NCBI RefSeq assembly: GCF_014196525.1
Contig: NZ_JACIDX010000001.1
Coordinates: 1-64,000 of the forward strand
Length of the DNA: 64,000 bases
Source: Novosphingobium sediminicola
Lineage (GTDB): Bacteria > Pseudomonadota > Alphaproteobacteria > Sphingomonadales > Sphingomonadaceae
Direction: 5' to 3'
This document shows positions 62,282-64,000 of the stretch, one piece after another. The notes under the pieces are model-generated. The model did not search any database, was not told the origin of the DNA, and saw nothing but the letters and a program-made list of their open reading frames with translations. Within the stretch, counting starts at the first letter, position 1, and each line of letters opens with the position of its first letter. The position numbers were made by a program, and so were the translations under genes.

Positions 62282-63027
62282 TGACCCAAATCCTTCGTTT
62301 TGCGCCGCGCGCCAGAGGCAGACTGACCCGAAGCACCACCGTAGCGCTCCCAAAGGTCGGGCCTGCGTGACCGAGTATCATCGCGCGCCTGTTGTTTCCG
62401 CCAGGCGTCGATTTTTCCATGATCCCCCGATCGCAGCACTTCAGGGATCAATCGCCCTTCCCAATCATTGGGTCGGGTATAGTGCGGATATTCGAGCAAT
62501 CCGTTTTCGAACGACTCATCATCCCCACTAGAGGCCGCGCCCATTACGCCGGGAAGCAGCCGAATGCAAGCATCAAGCATCATAATCGCCGCAGGTTCGC
62601 CGCCCGAGAGGATAATATCGCCCATCGAGACCTCCTCGACATCGCGCCCGGCGAAAATCCGCTCGTCAAACCCCTCAAAACGGCCGCAAAGCACAATCAC
62701 CCCCGGCCCCGCCGCCAGTTCGCGCACACGGCTTTGCGTCAGCGGCTTGCCGCGCGGGGTCATAGCGATCACCGGGCGGCCCATCGGGCCTGCGCCGCGC
62801 GCATGGTCAATCGCGCGGGCCAGCACATCAACTTTCAGCACCATCCCTGCCCCGCCGCCTGCGGGCGTGTCATCCACGGTGCGATGCTTGTCCTGGGCAA
62901 AGTCGCGGATCTGAACGGCGTCAATGTCCCACTTGCCCTCCTCGCGCGCGCGGCCGGCAAGGCTGACCCCCAGCGGACCGGGGAACATATCGGGATAAAG
63001 CGTCAGGACGGTGGCGGAAAAGCTCAT
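62278..63027 (-). CDS. trmD: tRNA (guanine-37-N1) methyltransferase
   Basis: This is a 249-residue SPOUT-class methyltransferase that makes m1G37 using S-adenosylmethionine. The trefoil-knot motifs [12 protein letters not shown] near 112, [15 protein letters not shown] near 132 and the YTRP segment near 180 are all present. It is coupled to rplS. The usual upstream partners rimM and rpsP are not adjacent; a TIGR04222 membrane protein gene takes that place. Confidence 0.97.
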   Translation of the reverse strand: MSFSATVLTLYPDMFPGPLGVSLAGRAREEGKWDIDAVQIRDFAQDKHRTVDDTPAGGGAGMVLKVDVLARAIDHARGAGPMGRPVIAMTPRGKPLTQSRVRELAAGPGVIVLCGRFEGFDERIFAGRDVEEVSMGDIILSGGEPAAIMMLDACIRLLPGVMGAASSGDDESFENGLLEYPHYTRPNDWEGRLIPEVLRSGDHGKIDAWRKQQARDDTRSRRPDLWERYGGASGQSASGARRKTKDLGQ

Positions 63028-63075
63028 GGCGCCCCCATGCCCCCTGCGCGATCCAACCGCAAGGGGCTTGCAGGC

Positions 63076-63825
63076 TCAACCCCGGCCAATCCGCAGCCGG
63101 TGCAGCGCCTCATAAGGGGTGCCCATCAAAACCTCGGTGCCGAACAGGGCGACGGCCATCTGCGCCTGCTCCATCTGATGCCCGCGGCCCAGATTACGCG
63201 CCTCGCGCCGCGCCCGCGTCAGCACCCGCGCACCGCCTCTTGTTCGCCGGTCGATGGTTGCGCAGCGCAGTATCCCGCCCACCAAAGCCGCCAGCAGCAG
63301 CCAGCCCAGATAAGGCACAGGCTGATGATGCAGCAAAGCGATCTCCCAGCGCACAACGCCAAAGATCAGCACCAGCACATATGGCAGGCAGGCCCAGCCC
63401 CGGATGCGCCACCAATCGGCCCGGTCCACCCACAGCCCCCGCGCGATCAGCCGCAGTTCAACCCAATGGATCGCGCCCCACAGGCTGGCCATCAGCATGG
63501 CCCAGTCGGTGCCCGGCGGCAGGCCCAGCACCGTCACCTCGGCGCGGCTGAGGCCCGCCGTGGGACGCAGGGGCTCGAAATGGCTTTCGTCGCGCAGGGC
63601 CAGATGGCCCGCCTGCATCAACGTGACCACCAGAGTTTCAGCATAGCGCGTGGCCCCGCCCGAAAGACAGGCAAGTTCAAAAGGGTGATGCAGAACCAGC
63701 GTCCGGCCATCGGGGCGCAGCCAATGCGGCAACACCCACGCCATGCCCGCCGCCGCCAGCAGCAAAGCGGCATAGACCGCGAGAAACTGTTCCCCGCTTA
63801 ATTGCAACGGGTCCAGCCCCGCCAT
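63076..63825 (-). CDS. TIGR04222 domain membrane protein
   Basis: This is a 249-residue inner-membrane protein. It has an N-terminal membrane segment (about 12-33), a soluble domain with ELACLSGGATRYAETLVVTLMQAGHLAL in its middle (about 48-75, in parts typical of TIGR04222), and two further membrane segments near 145-185. The function is unknown. ATG at 63825 is chosen for the AGGAGAGG site upstream. It is 48 bases upstream of trmD and may be co-transcribed. The 63826-64000 stretch holds no gene that I can support. Confidence 0.72.
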   Translation of the reverse strand: MAGLDPLQLSGEQFLAVYAALLLAAAGMAWVLPHWLRPDGRTLVLHHPFELACLSGGATRYAETLVVTLMQAGHLALRDESHFEPLRPTAGLSRAEVTVLGLPPGTDWAMLMASLWGAIHWVELRLIARGLWVDRADWWRIRGWACLPYVLVLIFGVVRWEIALLHHQPVPYLGWLLLAALVGGILRCATIDRRTRGGARVLTRARREARNLGRGHQMEQAQMAVALFGTEVLMGTPYEALHRLRIGRG

Positions 63826-64000
63826 GATCCTCTCCTCATCTGCCATCCGGCGACGAAGACCCCGCGCGTCTTTAACCTTCAAGCGGGCGAGGTACAATCA
63901 CAGCTTTGCAAAAACGGACAAAAATCAGACGAAGTGTTAACCACGGCGGTACGCATGGTCCTTATTCAAAGGTTCCCGTCAGGCGGGTGATGCTGACCGG

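Overview
The window is GC-rich (roughly 64% by eye) chromosomal DNA of an alphaproteobacterium, most likely a Sphingomonadales member close to Novosphingobium or Sphingobium. The basis is the gene content: four large TonB-dependent receptors, the grxC–nitrilase–DUF1178 order, a trmD–rplS pair, PHA metabolism, and many small exported proteins typical of that group. The genus is inferred from protein style, not from an rRNA.

Layout. 1-1438 is a small accessory stretch: a ribbon-helix-helix gene and three unknown genes. It abuts the 3' end of tRNA-Arg(CCT), as expected for the edge of an integrated island. 1576-6371 holds redox and stress genes (DUF1178, nitrilase, grxC, hsp20), a LuxR-type regulator, an alpha/beta hydrolase and a glutaredoxin-like gene. 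6562-11364 has a membrane protein with a CapA-like protein, then a TonB receptor behind a structured leader. 11490-13704 has a HIRAN protein and a diguanylate cyclase. 13715-21468 is a tripartite RND efflux operon facing a two-component system. 21594-25756 has a secreted PHB-depolymerase-like esterase, tRNA-Arg(TCT) and a second TonB receptor. 25847-33540 has yhhQ, a fold-back repeat element, pspC, recF, fabG/fabD, ldcA facing a Mur-ligase (mpl-like) gene, and a FIST-like protein. 33995-41352 has a soluble globin-coupled chemoreceptor, PilZ, DUF808, an AlgE-like porin, a GST, an intracellular PHA depolymerase and a crotonase.

Two loci read as integrated uptake systems. In 41349-47591 an exported adenosine deaminase, a TonB receptor and a purine nucleoside permease (NUP) family protein are co-directional, with a divergent LysR gene. 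I read this as an envelope nucleoside-scavenging system. In 49162-56226 a siderophore-type TonB receptor is followed by Sel1, PepSY membrane protein, DUF2271, DUF4198, ApbE flavin transferase and a dedicated TonB. The DUF2271 protein carries an SGAT motif, the kind of site ApbE flavinylates, so the cluster looks like ferric-siderophore uptake coupled to flavin-based periplasmic reduction.

56216-63825 is mostly housekeeping: hydrolase, EF-hand-like protein, DUF4398-like protein, asd, a DPP IV-type peptidase, rplS, trmD and a TIGR04222 membrane protein. No CRISPR array, rRNA, transposase or prophage structural gene was seen.
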